Notes: generated from the sequence alone by a model not told the origin. Shown: positions 33,781-44,122, counted from the stretch's first letter. The stretch is DNA of 64,000 nt from Caldicellulosiruptor saccharolyticus DSM 8903 (GCF_000016545.1 NC_009437.1:1591501-1655500), one strand, 5' to 3'. Numbers and translations: made by a program.

Positions 33781-35780
33781 AAGATAAAAAAGCCCATTTT
33801 AAATTTGATTTTTCTGTTTCTCAAGCAGGTTTTGTACTTTCTCTTGTTTTTAATTTGGTAATTTTATACTATAACCTTCAAATTGGCATCATCTGCTTTT
33901 CGCTTATAATCTTACTTGCAGCATACAATATTACGATAAACAGAAAGAAAAATAGACAGTTATTAGAATTTATCGAGACATTGACACTAAACATTGATAC
34001 AGCGTCAAAAGACACACTTTTAAAATTCCCTTTGCCTATACTTATAACAGAGTACAACGGAGACATTATATGGCATAACCAGAAGTTTCTGGAAATATCA
34101 AAAAACAAGAGGCTAATTGGCAAAAATCTAAAAGATGAACTTCCAGAGCTTTATCAGGCAATTTTAGATAACAAGCCAAGGCTGGATAGTTTTGAGTATC
34201 AGAGCTATTTTTTCAATGTCTTTATTACTCTTGTTGAGGTAGAGGGAGAGAAAAACGACAAAAGGTATTTGAGGCTTTTTTACTTTATCGACATAACTGA
34301 TTATGTTACACTTCAGAAGACGTTTGAACTTCAAAATGTGGTTTTTGGATATCTTATGATTGACAACTACGATGATGTTCTAAATTCTGCACCAGAGGTT
34401 TCAAAGTCAAACATTGCATCTGAGATTGAAAGGCGGGTCATGGACTGGTTTTATAACCAGATAAGGTCTGATGTGTTTTTGATGAAATATGAAAGAGACA
34501 AGTACCTTTTCATCTGTAATACAGAAGCGTTTTACAAAATGCAAGAAAGAAGATTTAATATACTTGATCAGATAAAAGAGGTAAACTTGTATAATCGAAT
34601 AATTCCTACAATAAGCTGTGGTATTGGAATAAGAGATGACTCTATATTCCAAGCTCAAAAAGATGCAAAAACAGCGCTGGACATGGCACTTTCACGTGGT
34701 GGCGACCAGCTTGTGGTTTTCTACAATGGAAAGTTTGAATTTTATGGCGGGAAGACAAAAGAGCATGAAAAACGCTCAAAAGTCCGCTCACGTGTCATGG
34801 CACAGACTATAAAAGAAATTATAAAGCACTCTGAAAAGGTTTTTATCATGGGCCATCAGTATTTTGACTTGGACTGTTTAGGTGCCTCAGTTGGTCTTGC
34901 TAAACTTTGCTTAAATTTAAACAAGGAAACGTATATTGTTATAAACTCTTTTAACCCAACTATAAAGGATTTCGTTGAAATCCTAAAATCAGATTCTCAA
35001 TATGAAAACATGATAATTGACGAGCAAAAGGCGCTCAAGATGAAAACAAAAAATTCGCTTTTGTTTGTTGTTGACACTCAAAGAATGAGTTATGTTGATA
35101 TACCAAATATGATTCTAAATTTTGAGAAGATAATTGTAATTGACCATCACAGAAGAGCAGCTGACTGGATTGAACAAGCTCTCATTTGCTATTCAGAGAC
35201 ATATGCATCTTCTGTATCAGAGCTCGTTGCTGAGCTTTTGAGTTATGAAGGAATAAAGCTCAAAAAAGTTGAAGCAGAAATTATGCTTGCTGGTATTATG
35301 ATTGACACGCGAGGGTTTACCAAAAATGTAGGTGTTAGGACATTTGAGGTTGCAACATACCTTAGAGAAAACGAAGCATTGCCTGAGAGTATAAAAGAAT
35401 ATCTAAAAGAGGACTTGGAAGACTACATTTTAAAGCACCAGCTTATATCAAATGCACAGGTACTTTATGGAAATATTGCAGTTGTTATTGATTATTCACA
35501 AACTTGCAGGAATAATGTTATAATAGCAAAGGTAGCAGATGAGCTTTTGAATATAAAAGGGATTGATGCATCTTTTGTAGTCTGCAAAATAGACAACGCA
35601 GTATTAATTAGTGCCCGGTCAAACGGCAAGATAAATGTCCAGCTAATTTTAGAAAAAATAGGTGGTGGCGGACACTTGGAGACAGCAGGTAGCAAGCTTG
35701 AAAATGTAACATTGGATGAGGCAAAAGATATACTTTTCAAAGCAATTGATGAATACATTGTGGAAAATCAAAAAACTTGA
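33777..35780 (+). CDS. gdpP: Cyclic-di-AMP phosphodiesterase GdpP
   Basis: 667 aa. Two N-terminal membrane helices (about 14-55), a PAS-like domain (about 70-170), a degenerate GGDEF domain (YLMIDNYDD, ISCGIGI) and a C-terminal DHH/DHHA1 part: MGHQYFDLDCLGASVGLAK, DHHRRAADW and GGGGHLETAGS. DHH-DHHA1 domains of this family hydrolyse c-di-AMP to pApA; the altered GGDEF points to a non-synthetic role. GTG start overlapping the previous stop. Confidence 0.94.
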   Translation: MKDKKAHFKFDFSVSQAGFVLSLVFNLVILYYNLQIGIICFSLIILLAAYNITINRKKNRQLLEFIETLTLNIDTASKDTLLKFPLPILITEYNGDIIWHNQKFLEISKNKRLIGKNLKDELPELYQAILDNKPRLDSFEYQSYFFNVFITLVEVEGEKNDKRYLRLFYFIDITDYVTLQKTFELQNVVFGYLMIDNYDDVLNSAPEVSKSNIASEIERRVMDWFYNQIRSDVFLMKYERDKYLFICNTEAFYKMQERRFNILDQIKEVNLYNRIIPTISCGIGIRDDSIFQAQKDAKTALDMALSRGGDQLVVFYNGKFEFYGGKTKEHEKRSKVRSRVMAQTIKEIIKHSEKVFIMGHQYFDLDCLGASVGLAKLCLNLNKETYIVINSFNPTIKDFVEILKSDSQYENMIIDEQKALKMKTKNSLLFVVDTQRMSYVDIPNMILNFEKIIVIDHHRRAADWIEQALICYSETYASSVSELVAELLSYEGIKLKKVEAEIMLAGIMIDTRGFTKNVGVRTFEVATYLRENEALPESIKEYLKEDLEDYILKHQLISNAQVLYGNIAVVIDYSQTCRNNVIIAKVADELLNIKGIDASFVVCKIDNAVLISARSNGKINVQLILEKIGGGGHLETAGSKLENVTLDEAKDILFKAIDEYIVENQKT

Positions 35781-35807
35781 AAATAAAAAAGGGGAGTAGG
35801 TTTTGCT

Positions 35808-36254
35808 ATGAAAGTTGTGCTTCTTCAGGATGTCAAGGGCTTGGGTAAAAAAGACTCAATTGTTGAAGTAAATGATGGGTATGCAAGAAATTACTTAATT
35901 CCAAGAAAGCTTGCAGCACCTTTAACAGAGGGATTAGAAAAGCACATAAAAGAAAAAAAAGAGGCTGAGCAGAAGAAAAAAGAAAAAGAGCTTATGCTTG
36001 CCAAAGACCTTGCAGACAAGCTTGAGAAAAGTCAGGTAATAATAAAAGCGAAAGCAGGTGAAAACGGAAAACTCTTTGGGTCTATTACAAACAAAGAAAT
36101 AGCTGATGAGATAAAAAGACAGCTTGGAATTGACATGGACAAGAAAAAGATTGAGCTTGAAGACCCAATAAAGCAAATTGGAAGTTATGAGGTTTCAATT
36201 AGACTTTATCAAGGTATTGTGGCAAAACTGAAAGTCCATGTGACCTCAAGCTAA
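35808..36254 (+). CDS. rplI: 50S ribosomal protein L9
   Basis: 148 aa. MKVVLLQDVKGLGKKDSIVE and NDGYARNYLIPRKLA are the L9 signature; a long central Lys/Glu helix (residues 45-75) links it to the C-terminal domain. GGGGAG lies about 10 bp before ATG. In the conserved gdpP-rplI-dnaB order. Confidence 0.97.
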   Translation: MKVVLLQDVKGLGKKDSIVEVNDGYARNYLIPRKLAAPLTEGLEKHIKEKKEAEQKKKEKELMLAKDLADKLEKSQVIIKAKAGENGKLFGSITNKEIADEIKRQLGIDMDKKKIELEDPIKQIGSYEVSIRLYQGIVAKLKVHVTSS

Positions 36255-36266
36255 AGAGGAAGTGAT

Positions 36267-37619
36267 TTGACCATGGAACCTGATATTCTCCAAAGCCACA
36301 GTGAAATGCCAGAAAGCCGCGAGGCAGAAGAGGCTGTTGTTGGGGCGATGCTTCTTGACAAAGAGGTAATTTCTGACATCACAGAGATTTTGACAGAAGA
36401 TGATTTTGCAACCCCACAGCTAAAAGAAGTTTTTGCAGCTATCATGGACCTTTTTGAAGAGGGCAAGCCCATAGATGTTATAACAGTTTCAGAACGTCTA
36501 AGAGAAAGAGGAAGTTTTGAGGCGGTTGGTGGAAGTGAATATTTGACAAATCTTGTTATAAACACGCCAACATCTGCAAATGCTACATATTATGCAAGGA
36601 TTGTTGAGGAAAAGTCGCTACTTAGAAAGCTTATAAACTCATCAATGAAGATAATAGAAAAGTGTAAAAGCCAGACAGAAAGAGTTGAAGATATAGTTGA
36701 TTTTGCTGAAAAGACTATCTTCAATGTGATTTCTCACAAAAGCTCAAGAGATTTTTCTCATTTAAAAGAAATATTAATTGAAACATACAATAAGATAGAG
36801 GAACTGTATCTCAGAAAATCACATATCATAGGTGTGCCAACAGGATTTGCTGAATTTGACAGAATGACAGCAGGGCTTCAGCCATCAGATCTGATTTTGA
36901 TTGCTGCAAGGCCTGCAATGGGCAAGACAAGCTTTGCACTTAACATTGTCCAGCATGCAGCCTTAAGGGCAGGTGTTCCTGTTGCTATATTTTCGCTTGA
37001 GATGTCAAAAGAACAGCTTGTAACCCGTATGATTTGCTCAGAAGCAATGATAGACAGTCACAAACTTCGTACTGGCAACTTAGAGGATGAAGAGTGGAAA
37101 AAGTTTGCAAAGGCTTTGGCACTTTTGTCAAATGCTCCAATTTATATTGACGACACACCTGCCATAACAGTTTCTGAGATGAGGGCAAAGTGTAGAAGGC
37201 TCAAACTCAAAGAAAAAGGTCTTGGTCTTGTGATGGTTGACTATTTGCAGCTTATGACAGCTCGTGGCAGATTTGAAAGCAAACAACAAGAAATTGCTGA
37301 GATTTCAAGGTCATTAAAAGCTTTGGCAAGAGAGCTAAATGTCCCTGTGCTTGCTCTTTCACAGCTATCCCGTGCACCTGAAACAAGGGCTGACCACAGA
37401 CCGATACTCTCTGACCTTCGTGAAAGTGGTGCAATTGAGCAAGATGCGGATATTGTTGCGTTTTTGTACAGGGACGAGTATTACAATCCTGACACTGACA
37501 AAAAACACATAGCAGAACTTATAATTGCAAAGCACAGAAATGGTCCGACTGGAACAATTGAGCTTTTGTTCTTGGACAAGCATACAAAGTTCAAGGACTT
37601 AGAGAAAAACAGAGTATAA
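36267..37619 (+). CDS. dnaB: Replicative DNA helicase DnaB
   Basis: 450 aa, without an intein. The N-terminal helical domain (residues about 10-120) is followed by the RecA-like helicase: Walker A ARPAMGKTSFAL (about 207-218), Walker B GLVMVDYLQLM and SRSLKALARELNVPVLALSQLSR. It unwinds DNA at the replication fork. TTG at 36267 has GAGGA 9 bp upstream; ATG at 36273 is an alternative. Confidence 0.96.
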   Translation: MTMEPDILQSHSEMPESREAEEAVVGAMLLDKEVISDITEILTEDDFATPQLKEVFAAIMDLFEEGKPIDVITVSERLRERGSFEAVGGSEYLTNLVINTPTSANATYYARIVEEKSLLRKLINSSMKIIEKCKSQTERVEDIVDFAEKTIFNVISHKSSRDFSHLKEILIETYNKIEELYLRKSHIIGVPTGFAEFDRMTAGLQPSDLILIAARPAMGKTSFALNIVQHAALRAGVPVAIFSLEMSKEQLVTRMICSEAMIDSHKLRTGNLEDEEWKKFAKALALLSNAPIYIDDTPAITVSEMRAKCRRLKLKEKGLGLVMVDYLQLMTARGRFESKQQEIAEISRSLKALARELNVPVLALSQLSRAPETRADHRPILSDLRESGAIEQDADIVAFLYRDEYYNPDTDKKHIAELIIAKHRNGPTGTIELLFLDKHTKFKDLEKNRV

Positions 37620-37636
37620 ATAAACCAAAAAAGGAT

Positions 37637-38890
37637 GTGGTGTTGTTGGCAATCATAAAAGACTATTGTCTATGGGAAGAAGGGCTGAGGAAGATTCTGT
37701 GGGCAAAGAGGTTTATGCCTATACTCGAACAGATAAGAAAAGATTATATTAATGAAAAACCTTTAAACGGTATAAATGTGGCAATCTCGGTTCATCTTGA
37801 GGCAAAGACGGCAAATTTGGCACTGCTTTTGAAAGACCTTGGAGCAAATGTGTATGTGACAGGCTCAAACCCTTTGTCAACACAAGACGATATTGCAGCA
37901 GCGCTTGTACATGAGGATATTGAAGTCTTTGCAATAAGAGGCGCAACTGAAGAAGAATACTTTTACCATCTTGAAAAGACGCTTGAAAATGATATTAGGC
38001 TGATAATAGACGACGGTGGTGATTTGACATACCTTCTTCACACAAAACTTGAAAACCTCTCTGATAAGATAATGGGCGGATGTGAGGAAACTACAACAGG
38101 TATAATAAGATTAAAAGCATTAGAAAAGGATGGAAAGCTTAAATTCCCTATGATTGCAGTCAATAATGCATACTGCAAACACCTTTTTGACAACAGGTAC
38201 GGTACAGGTCAGTCAACATGGGATGGAATAATGAGGACAACCAATATCACAGTTGCAGGGAAGCATGTTGTTGTTGCAGGCTATGGTTTTTGTGGCAAGG
38301 GCATTGCAAAAAGAGCTCAAGGTCTTGGTGCGAAGGTAATAGTGACAGAGGTTGACCCTATAAAGGCTTTAGAGGCATATATGGACGGGTTTGAGGTAAT
38401 GAAGATGGAAGATGCTGCTAAGATAGGTGATATATTTGTCACCGCAACGGGGTGCAAAGATGTTGTAAGATATGAACACATTTTGGAGATGAAAGATGGA
38501 GCAATTTTGTGTAATAGCGGGCATTTTAACGTTGAAATTGACATAGAAACGCTTGAGAAAAAAGCTATAAAAATTTATGAAGCAAGGAAGAATATCACAG
38601 GTTACAAGCTTGAAAATGGCAAAGATGTATTTGTACTTGCAGAAGGCAGGCTTGTCAACCTTGCAGCAGCAGATGGCCATCCAATAGAGATTATGGATAT
38701 GTCATTTGCCATTCAGGCACTTTGTACCATTTATGTTGCGCAAAATTACAAGAATTTGGATAAAAAAGTCTATCAGGTGCCAAGCGAAATAGATTCTTAT
38801 GTAGCGATGGCTAAACTTAAATCGCTTGGAATTGAAATAGATAGGCTCACAAATGAGCAGAAAAAATATCTTAATAGTTGGGAAGTGTAG
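37637..38890 (+). CDS. ahcY: Adenosylhomocysteinase
   Basis: 417 aa. N-terminal substrate part (INVAISVHLEAKTANLALLLKDLGANV, GCEETTTGIIRLKALEKDGKL) and the NAD-binding motif VVVAGYGFCGKGIAKRAQGLGAKV, with the GHFNVEID segment later. It splits S-adenosylhomocysteine into adenosine and homocysteine. It is shorter than many bacterial AhcY proteins, as in Thermotoga-like short types. The GTG/GTG/TTG/TTG codons leave the start somewhat open. The next gene, a SAH/MTA deaminase type, shares the metabolite. Confidence 0.93.
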   Translation: MVLLAIIKDYCLWEEGLRKILWAKRFMPILEQIRKDYINEKPLNGINVAISVHLEAKTANLALLLKDLGANVYVTGSNPLSTQDDIAAALVHEDIEVFAIRGATEEEYFYHLEKTLENDIRLIIDDGGDLTYLLHTKLENLSDKIMGGCEETTTGIIRLKALEKDGKLKFPMIAVNNAYCKHLFDNRYGTGQSTWDGIMRTTNITVAGKHVVVAGYGFCGKGIAKRAQGLGAKVIVTEVDPIKALEAYMDGFEVMKMEDAAKIGDIFVTATGCKDVVRYEHILEMKDGAILCNSGHFNVEIDIETLEKKAIKIYEARKNITGYKLENGKDVFVLAEGRLVNLAAADGHPIEIMDMSFAIQALCTIYVAQNYKNLDKKVYQVPSEIDSYVAMAKLKSLGIEIDRLTNEQKKYLNSWEV

Positions 38891-38893
38891 ATA

Positions 38894-40183
38894 ATGGACT
38901 TATTAATAAAAGGTGCAACTATAATAACTCTTGATGGAGAGAATGAAGTTTTAAAAGGAGATATCTTGATTGAGAATGGCAAGATTTCAGAGATTTCACA
39001 AAGTATAGAACTATCAAAAGAGAAGATGTTTGCTACCAAGGTTATAAATGCAGAAAATCTCATTGCTCTGCCTGGATTTATAAATGCACATACTCACTGT
39101 GGTCAAACCATTTTGAGGTCGTATGCAGACGACCTTCCTCTTTATGAGTGGCTTTTTGAAAAGATTTTTCCTGCTGAGGAGAAATTAACAAAAGAGATAG
39201 TTTACTATTCCTCTTTGCTTGGTATTGCTGAGATGCTAAAATGTGGAACAACAATGTTTTTTGACATGTACTTTCATGAAGATATGACAGCAAAAGCAGC
39301 TCTTGAAACTGGAATCAAGGCTGTTTTGTCAAGAGGACTTCAAACAGATGAAAGACAGCAGCAGCGACTTGATGAGACAAAAGAATTGATTTATAATTAT
39401 TCAAGCGACAAGATAAAGGTTTTCTTTGGACCTCATTCTGTGTATACCTGCTCATATGAGCTGCTTGAAAAAGTTGCTGAGCTATCAGAAGAATTTAACA
39501 CTGGGATAATGATACACTTAAGCGAATCTGAAGATGAGGTAAACCAGTGTTATGAAAAATACGATATGTCGCCTGTGAAGCTATGCCAAAAAGCTGGGCT
39601 TTTTACAAGACCATGTATTGCAGCACACTGTGTGTATGTTGATGACGAGGACATTGAGATTTTAGCTGAAAATGGTGTCACAGCTGTTTACAATCCAACT
39701 AGCAATCTAAAGCTTGGCAATGGATTTGCTCCAGTTTTTAATTTGATTAAATCAGGTGTTAATGTTGCAATTGGCACAGATTCTGCAGCAAGCAACAACA
39801 ACCTCAACATCTTAGAAGAGATTCACATTGCAGCACTTTTGGAAAAGGGAATGTACAGGCTTCCTGAAATATTGAAAGCACAAGAGGTTTTGAAAATGGC
39901 AACTGTAAATGCTGCGATGGCAGCAGATATTCACAACACAGGCAGACTAAAAAAGGGTTTTAGTGCTGATATTGTATTGATAAAAGCAAATGATTTAAAT
40001 ATGCTTCCTTGCTACAATACTATTTCAAACATTGTTTATAGTAGCAATCCTTCAAATGTTTATGCTACAATTGTTGATGGTGAAATTTTATACATGGATG
40101 GGAGACTTTTGACAATTGACGAAGAGGCGTTAATTAAAGAGATTAAGAGTATTGAAAAGATTTTAGAAGAAAGCATAGAGTAA
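38894..40183 (+). CDS. mtaD: 5-methylthioadenosine/S-adenosylhomocysteine deaminase-like amidohydrolase
   Basis: 429 aa amidohydrolase of the metal-dependent TIM-barrel type. Metal ligands: HTHCG (INAHTHCG, about residue 67), His in IMIHLSESEDE, His in IAAHCVYVDD, and Asp in GTDSAASNNNLN. This pattern fits MTA/SAH deaminase or related chlorohydrolase-like enzymes. It follows ahcY by 3 bp, so the pair probably handles SAH and adenosine products. The exact substrate is inferred from context. Confidence 0.8.
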   Translation: MDLLIKGATIITLDGENEVLKGDILIENGKISEISQSIELSKEKMFATKVINAENLIALPGFINAHTHCGQTILRSYADDLPLYEWLFEKIFPAEEKLTKEIVYYSSLLGIAEMLKCGTTMFFDMYFHEDMTAKAALETGIKAVLSRGLQTDERQQQRLDETKELIYNYSSDKIKVFFGPHSVYTCSYELLEKVAELSEEFNTGIMIHLSESEDEVNQCYEKYDMSPVKLCQKAGLFTRPCIAAHCVYVDDEDIEILAENGVTAVYNPTSNLKLGNGFAPVFNLIKSGVNVAIGTDSAASNNNLNILEEIHIAALLEKGMYRLPEILKAQEVLKMATVNAAMAADIHNTGRLKKGFSADIVLIKANDLNMLPCYNTISNIVYSSNPSNVYATIVDGEILYMDGRLLTIDEEALIKEIKSIEKILEESIE

Positions 40184-40216
40184 AACCTTTTTGAATATGA
40201 AAGGAAGGAACATAAA

Positions 40217-41773
40217 TTGCAGTTCAAGAAAGCAACAAAAATAGCGTTGCAACTTTTTGCTGTAACAGTCTTTACAAAGCTAATAGGATTTATTAGAGAG
40301 GTAGCATTTGGTGCAAGGTTTGGCACCAGTATAAAAGCAGATGCTTTTCCTTTGGCCTTGCAGCTTCCGAATATACTCTTTGCTTCTGTATTTGCTGCAT
40401 TTTCAACTTCTTTTATTCCTTTTTACACTGAGATTAGAGAGAAAAAAGGTGGAGATGAAGGAGTAAGGTTTACAAACAGCGTAATAAATACGTTACTTCT
40501 TGCATCGAGCGTTGTAGCAATTTTAGGTTTTATCTTTTCAAAACAGCTCATTTTACTTCAAGTACATGCAAGTAAAAGTGAGCAGATATTTTATGCTTCA
40601 AGGTTACTTAAAATAACCATATTCATGATACTGTTTACAAGTTCTGCAAACATTTTGCAAGGATTTCTTCAGGCAAATGGCAATTTTATAAAACCAGTTT
40701 TGTCAAGCATTCCGTTTAATCTTGCAATTTTTGTTGCTATATTTTTATCATATTTTGGATATTTTAAGAAGATAGATATATACATTGTTGCAGTTGGTTT
40801 TGTCTTTGGGTATTTTTTGAGCCTTGTCTATCAGCTATACAATGCCAAAAAATATGGATTTAAATTCTATCCTGTGGTTGGATTGAAGGATAGAAATATT
40901 ATAAACATGATAAAATTCTCTTTTCCTGTTTTTATAAGCAGCAGCATGGCACAGGTTTACACGTTTATTGATAGGTATCTTTTGACAGGGACGAGTAGTG
41001 GTGCTGTTGCTGCGGTTGCATATGCTGGGAAGCTCAATGACATGGTAGTTGGTGTTTTTTCTTCATCTATTTCAGTTTTGGCATTTTCAACACTTTCAAA
41101 CCTTCAAGCAAAGGGCGATAAAGAAAATTTCAGAAAATTTTTTGTGTCTTCAGTAAACTCAATTATTCTTCTTATGATGCCATTTGCAGTAGGTGGCATG
41201 ATACTCTCAAAAGAGATAACAAGGCTAATTTACCAGAGAGGAAATTTTACAGTTTATTCTACTATGCTTACAGCATCACCACTCATGTTTTACTCTTTGG
41301 GGTTTGTGGGTTTAGGTTTGAGAGATATTTTGAACAGAACATTGTATGTTCTAAAAGATTCAAAAACAGCAGTAAAAAATGGTGTTATTGCAATAGTTTG
41401 TAATATCATTCTTGACATAGTTTTTATACATAAATTCAAGCACACAGGTGCGGCAATGGCCTTTGCGTCTGCAAACTATATAGCAACAGTGCTTTTGTTT
41501 ATCTCTCTTCGCAAAAAGCTTGGATCAATTGGTTGGAAGAGGATTGCAAGTGTGCTTGTAAAATCGCTCATTGCAAGTTTAATAATGGGCATTTTTGTGT
41601 ATCTTTTTAAGCAAAGGTTTATAAACTTAAATATGCACTTTGCTCCTTTTTCTCTTTACACTTTAATAGCTATTGTATTTGGTATGGCAATTTATGCAGG
41701 ATTGATTTATCTTTTTAAAGTTGAAGAAGCATATTGGCTTGTAAAGATGGTAAAAGAAAGACTTGGAATATAA
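40217..41773 (+). CDS. murJ: Lipid II flippase MurJ (MviN family)
   Basis: 518 aa with about 14 membrane helices. Near the N-terminus KLIGFIREVAFGARFGTSIKAD matches the MviN/MurJ pattern, followed by LPNILFASVFAAFSTSFIPF. MurJ flips lipid II across the membrane for peptidoglycan synthesis. TTG start with AAGGAAGGAAC upstream. It is 18 bp before tyrS. Confidence 0.93.
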   Translation: MQFKKATKIALQLFAVTVFTKLIGFIREVAFGARFGTSIKADAFPLALQLPNILFASVFAAFSTSFIPFYTEIREKKGGDEGVRFTNSVINTLLLASSVVAILGFIFSKQLILLQVHASKSEQIFYASRLLKITIFMILFTSSANILQGFLQANGNFIKPVLSSIPFNLAIFVAIFLSYFGYFKKIDIYIVAVGFVFGYFLSLVYQLYNAKKYGFKFYPVVGLKDRNIINMIKFSFPVFISSSMAQVYTFIDRYLLTGTSSGAVAAVAYAGKLNDMVVGVFSSSISVLAFSTLSNLQAKGDKENFRKFFVSSVNSIILLMMPFAVGGMILSKEITRLIYQRGNFTVYSTMLTASPLMFYSLGFVGLGLRDILNRTLYVLKDSKTAVKNGVIAIVCNIILDIVFIHKFKHTGAAMAFASANYIATVLLFISLRKKLGSIGWKRIASVLVKSLIASLIMGIFVYLFKQRFINLNMHFAPFSLYTLIAIVFGMAIYAGLIYLFKVEEAYWLVKMVKERLGI

Positions 41774-41791
41774 AAATATAGAAAGGGGAAG

Positions 41792-42991
41792 ATGTCGCAG
41801 ATGGACATAGAACACCAGCTCAAAGTTTTTAAAAAAGGCGCGGCTGAGATAATTACTGAAGAAGAGCTCATTGAAAAGCTAAAGCAGGACAGACCCTTAA
41901 ACATAAAACTTGGTCTTGACCCGAACGTGCCAGATGTTCATCTTGGGCATGCTGTTGTTTTAAGGAAACTAAAACAGCTTCAGGATTTGGGGCATAACAT
42001 AATTTTGATAATTGGTGATTTTACAGCAATGATTGGTGACCCGACAGGAAAGTCTGAGACAAGAAAGCAGCTTACGAAAGAAGAGGTTCAGAAAAATGCT
42101 GAGCCGTTCAAAGAGCAAGTTTTGAAGATTCTTGACCCTCAAAAGACTACAATTAGATACAACAGCGAATGGCTTGAGCCTATGAACTTTTTGGATGTTA
42201 TAAACTTGGCGTCAAAATACACAGTTGCAAGAATGCTTGAACGAGAAACTTTCCGCCAGCGAATGGAGAAGAACTTGCCACTTTCTATACATGAGTTCTT
42301 CTACCCACTTATGCAGGGGTATGACTCTGTTGTGATTGAAGCTGACGTTGAGCTTGGCGCAACAGAACAGAAATTTAATATTCTTATGGGAAGGACGCTG
42401 CAAAAGGAGTATGGAAGCAAAACAATCCAGGTTGCTCTTTTGATGCCAATTTTGGTTGGCACAGATGGTGTTAACAAGATGAGCAAGAGCCTTGGAAACT
42501 ATATTGGAATAAATGAACCGCCAAATATAATGTATGGAAAGGTAATGTCAATCCCTGATGAGATTATGATTTCGTACTATGAACTAACAACCGATTTAGA
42601 GCCTGAAGAGATTGAAGAGATGAAAAGAAAGCTTGAAGAAGGGACTTTGCATCCAAGAGATGCAAAGATGAGACTTGCAAGAGAGATAGTAAAGCTATAC
42701 CATGGCGAAGAGGCAGCTAAAAAGGCCGAAGAGGAGTTCATAAGAGTGTTTCAGAAAAAAGATGTTCCAGATGATATTCCAGAAGTTGAGCTTGCAAATG
42801 CTAAGGTTTATCTTCCAAGGTTCATGGTAGAAAATAAACTTTGCTCCTCTACAAGTGAGGGAATGAGGCTTATAAAAAGCGGTGCTGTTAAACTCAACGG
42901 TGAGAAGGTAAATGAACTTGACATTGAACTTCAAAACGGCGATGTTTTGCAGGTAGGCAAGCTAAAATTTGTAAAAGTAAAGCTTTTGTAA
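41792..42991 (+). CDS. tyrS: Tyrosyl-tRNA synthetase
   Basis: 399 aa, the longer clostridial TyrS type. The class I HIGH motif is DVHLGHAVVL (about residue 48), KMSKS is KMSKSLGN (about 231), and the C-terminal S4 domain (about 335-399) ends in LQNGDVLQVGKLKFVKVKLL. It charges tRNA-Tyr. ATG at 41801 is another possible start. Its last 24 codons and terminator are duplicated twice downstream. Confidence 0.96.
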   Translation: MSQMDIEHQLKVFKKGAAEIITEEELIEKLKQDRPLNIKLGLDPNVPDVHLGHAVVLRKLKQLQDLGHNIILIIGDFTAMIGDPTGKSETRKQLTKEEVQKNAEPFKEQVLKILDPQKTTIRYNSEWLEPMNFLDVINLASKYTVARMLERETFRQRMEKNLPLSIHEFFYPLMQGYDSVVIEADVELGATEQKFNILMGRTLQKEYGSKTIQVALLMPILVGTDGVNKMSKSLGNYIGINEPPNIMYGKVMSIPDEIMISYYELTTDLEPEEIEEMKRKLEEGTLHPRDAKMRLAREIVKLYHGEEAAKKAEEEFIRVFQKKDVPDDIPEVELANAKVYLPRFMVENKLCSSTSEGMRLIKSGAVKLNGEKVNELDIELQNGDVLQVGKLKFVKVKLL

Positions 42992-43020
42992 AGGTTTTTC
43001 CTTTGCAAAAGCTTTTTTAT
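42979..43020 (+). terminator. Rho-independent terminator of tyrS
   Basis: AAAGCTTTTGTAAAGG, TTTT, CCTTTGCAAAAGCTTTTTT. The stem begins within the last codons of tyrS. Similar hairpins recur at about 44588 and 46187. Confidence 0.9.
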
Positions 43021-43321
43021 TTTGCATAAAACAATGGTTGTATTTTTGTTGCAATATTACAAGCACTCTAAATAAAAATTTGGGCAGTTTGCATATTGTT
43101 ATTGTTATTGTTGTTGTCATATAGTAAAAGTAAATAAATAGTTAAAGAGGTGACATTGTTATAAAAAGTTTTAATTTGAACTAAAGAAAAAGTGTTGCCT
43201 GTGGTAATTAAAATTATTATTTTTGCCCTTTGTAGCCTATAGAAGTTATAAGGATTTTGTTATTGGTTAGGTAGGTAGAGAAGAAATTATAATGTAAAAA
43301 ATAGAAAGGAGATTTGGGGAT
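43021..43321. other. Gene-free stretch between tyrS and the toxin-like gene
   Basis: No coding frame. It holds an ATTGTT triplet-like run near 43097-43118 and a possible promoter (TTGGTT, 19 bp, TATAAT) at about 43265-43295. Confidence 0.5.
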
Positions 43322-44122
43322 ATGAGAAAAGGCATCTTAAGACTTACAAGTATGATAGCTGTAATACTTGTATTAGTAGGAGTTTTTTGTACAGGAACTT
43401 TAGCAAATGTAGCAGATGATTTAAGAGCACAACAAGTTACTAATATTACCCAGAACTATGGCAATGAAATTTTAGGTAGTTCAGATAGCAGTTCTGAAAT
43501 TAGAGAAATTCAAACTAATAAAGGCGAAGAGAAAATATTAGGAAACACATTACCAAATTATGTTATATTAAATTGGGTTGCAACTGAAGATTCAATTATT
43601 TTCGATATAACAAATTTAGGAATAGATTCAGTAGACTTGGTATATGGTACTATAGATACTGGGAACATGAAGAAAAGCTTTCAATTTTCTAATGTTGGGA
43701 TTGGGAAGAACAAATACACTGTAAGTGGAGTTCCGCTTTTAACTTGTGAAGAAAGAATTAAAATAACATGGTATGCTAAAGATGGGGGAGAAACTTTTGG
43801 AAGTGCCACATCAACAGGAAGTCGTCAAATTCCCCAGAGTTTACTTAATCTATGGGGACCAGGAAGTTTTGGTTCAAGAGCTGAGTGTTTAAATTATCAT
43901 TTCAAAACACACGGTAAAGAAGTAGCAGCATCAAATATATGTGAGTATGTAAGAAAGGCTGATGAATTTAGGAAAAGAGTTATTGAATTGAAATTAACGC
44001 CACAAAAACTTGTTGATGGTAAAACTCCTAATGTGTACAGATTCAGATACAATGGGTATTATTTAGATGCAGTATGCGTGAACTTAGTTCCAACCGGGGA
44101 TTTAATTAGTTTTGGTAAATAA
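43322..44122 (+). CDS. Secreted protein with polymorphic-toxin-like C-terminus
   Basis: 266 aa. A signal peptide (about 1-28, ending near GTLA-NVA) and an Ig-like middle domain (NYVILNWVATEDSIIF to ERIKITWYAKDGG) precede a C-terminal part with GSFGSRAECLNYHFKTHGKE, VRKADEFRKRV and a final NVYRFRYNGYYLDAV and GDLISFGK. The YHFxxHGKEV...YVRKAxEF pattern is familiar from small bacterial toxin domains at the ends of secreted proteins. The next gene looks like an immunity protein. Strong site AAAGGAG before ATG. The toxin call is inference; no activity can be assigned. Confidence 0.55.
   Translation: MRKGILRLTSMIAVILVLVGVFCTGTLANVADDLRAQQVTNITQNYGNEILGSSDSSSEIREIQTNKGEEKILGNTLPNYVILNWVATEDSIIFDITNLGIDSVDLVYGTIDTGNMKKSFQFSNVGIGKNKYTVSGVPLLTCEERIKITWYAKDGGETFGSATSTGSRQIPQSLLNLWGPGSFGSRAECLNYHFKTHGKEVAASNICEYVRKADEFRKRVIELKLTPQKLVDGKTPNVYRFRYNGYYLDAVCVNLVPTGDLISFGK

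Noticed and set aside
33777-35780. Altered DHH motif as an inactive GdpP
   Set aside because: DLDCLGAS corresponds to the normal DxDxxGA form of GdpP, and DHHRRA and GGGGH are intact.
42992-43140. T-box or riboswitch downstream of tyrS
   Set aside because: No specifier stem or conserved T-box sequence; only the tyrS terminator and an AT-rich spacer with an ATTGTT run.
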